Part shown: piece after piece, positions 6,031 to 6,492 of the stretch
Numbering within the stretch: position 1 is the first letter of the stretch
How the letters are laid out: each line of letters begins with the position of its first letter
Origin: Acidobacteriota bacterium
Lineage (GTDB): Bacteria; Acidobacteriota; UBA6911
NCBI GenBank assembly: GCA_023265215.1
Contig: JAHFUH010000319.1
Span: 1 to 6,492 of the forward strand
Length of the DNA stretch: 6,492 nucleotides
Direction of reading: 5' to 3'
Made by a program: the position numbers and the translations under genes
Notes under the pieces: generated by a model
Seen by the model: only the letters and a program-made list of their open reading frames with translations
Database searches by the model: none
Told to the model about the DNA's origin: nothing

Positions 6031-6038
6031 CTAATAAG

Positions 6039-6492
6039 ATGATACATTTTAAATCCAAGAAACAACATTGCCTATCTCCGGCCTGGGCCGCATGGACCGT
6101 GTTTGTTGTTTCCATGATGCTATTGCTGGCCGGCTGCAGCGAAAAACCCTCCGCATCGGCAGCCGCCCCCAGCGAAACCGCAAACAGCGGAAATGTTTCG
6201 ACGGCGCCCGAGCAGAGGTCACCAGGATCTGTTACCATTCCGGGAGGAACCCTTACAGTCCGCCTACTGGAGACCATCAGCAGCCAATCGGCCAGTCCGG
6301 GCCAGCATTTCGATGCGGAGCTTGATGCTCCCGTGATTATTGGCGGCAGGACGATTTTGCCGAGAGGGACACCTCTGCGCGGCCGAGTCGTCTCTGCGCG
6401 CTCATCGGGCCGGCTTCACAACCCGGGTTATCTCCGCCTGACTCTGGACTCAATCAAAGCGCCCAGCGGGAATTGGGTGACGATCAAAACCA
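6039..6492 (+). CDS. Lipoprotein of unknown function, 3' truncated by window edge
   Basis: The frame is open from ATG 6039 to the right edge (151 codons seen, no stop). Residues 1-33 are a lipoprotein signal: basic FKSKK, hydrophobic WTVFVVSMMLLLAG, and the lipobox LAGC with Cys33 as the lipidated residue, followed by Ser-Glu. Asp is not at +2, so outer-membrane sorting is plausible. Residues 34-63 are a flexible Ser/Ala/Pro/Glu linker. From about 64 a beta-rich domain begins with the blocks VTIPGGTLTVRLLETISSQS, SPGQHFDAELDAPV, GGRTILPRGTPLRGRVVSA and LRLTLDSIKAPSG. I recognise this pattern from acidobacterial envelope proteins, where it is uncharacterised; the 'PRGTxLxGRV' block recalls TrbI-like beta domains but the link is weak. 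Upstream lies a sigma-54 type promoter, suggesting conditional expression. The domain may continue beyond the window. Lipoprotein status is firm; function is unknown. Confidence 0.85.
   Translation, partial: MIHFKSKKQHCLSPAWAAWTVFVVSMMLLLAGCSEKPSASAAAPSETANSGNVSTAPEQRSPGSVTIPGGTLTVRLLETISSQSASPGQHFDAELDAPVIIGGRTILPRGTPLRGRVVSARSSGRLHNPGYLRLTLDSIKAPSGNWVTIKT

Larger units (their letters stand above)
5630..6038. other. Divergent intergenic region, 409 bases
   Basis: No gene is supported here. From left to right it holds the DUF4139 ribosome site, twin TATAAT boxes facing left, an AT-rich T-tract stretch (about 5730-5795), an imperfect inverted repeat (5826-5878), and a perfect GGGGAAATTTTCCCC palindrome (5895-5909). 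A C-rich stretch (5919-5960), a sigma-54 type promoter facing right (5987-6002) and the ribosome site of the lipoprotein gene (6023-6030) follow. The elements are listed separately. Confidence 0.65.

Noticed and set aside
5755..6068. Short frames on both strands in the divergent gap
   Set aside because: No ribosome sites or protein-like patterns, and they overlap the promoter elements.
6008..6325. Other-frame readings across the lipoprotein gene
   Set aside because: The frame from ATG 6039 has a strong ribosome site, lipobox and family-like blocks; the others do not.
1..6492. Novel multi-gene defence, CRISPR, phage or mobile system
   Set aside because: No repeats with spacers, nucleases, toxins, recombinases or phage genes are visible; the genes look like separate housekeeping or envelope functions.

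Overview
The window looks like a chromosomal, non-mobile stretch from an Acidobacteriota-type soil bacterium. That assignment is an inference. It rests on the recognisable style of four secreted or periplasmic families common in that phylum: a PIG-L/LmbE deacetylase with long C-terminal extension, an EstD-type esterase with a Pro/Arg-Gly insert, a DUF4139 protein, and a small lipoprotein of the 'PxGTxxxGRV' type. It also fits the moderate GC, strong GGAGG ribosome sites and an interspersed CACGGAGAACACGG palindromic repeat. No transposase, phage gene, CRISPR array, tRNA or rRNA is visible.

Layout. Bases 1-1556 (+) hold the C-terminal two thirds of a PIG-L family deacetylase; its catalytic domain lies off the left edge. 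A 289-base gap follows, with a long imperfect inverted repeat (1580-1680). Bases 1846-2991 (+) encode a secreted alpha/beta-hydrolase with a complete Ser-Asp-His triad. Only 43 bases later, 3035-3283 (+) encodes an 82-residue protein that looks like the N- and C-terminal ends of a flagellar rod/hook protein joined together. A 198-base convergent gap carries a 29-bp palindromic repeat that, with a T tract on the minus strand, makes a convincing terminator for the next gene. Bases 3482-5629 (-) encode a 715-residue exported DUF4139 protein, started at an internal ATG with an ideal ribosome site. The 409-base divergent gap 5630-6038 holds two TATAAT boxes facing left, two palindromic elements, and a near-consensus sigma-54 (-24/-12) promoter facing right. 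From 6039 (+) a lipoprotein gene runs off the right edge.

The genes do not form an obvious pathway. Nearly all products are predicted to act outside the cytoplasm, but they are transcribed as separate units, with the possible exception of the esterase and the mini-flagellar gene. The best leads are the sigma-54 promoter with possible upstream activator sites before the lipoprotein gene, the orphan mini-flagellar protein, and the interspersed repeat serving as a terminator.
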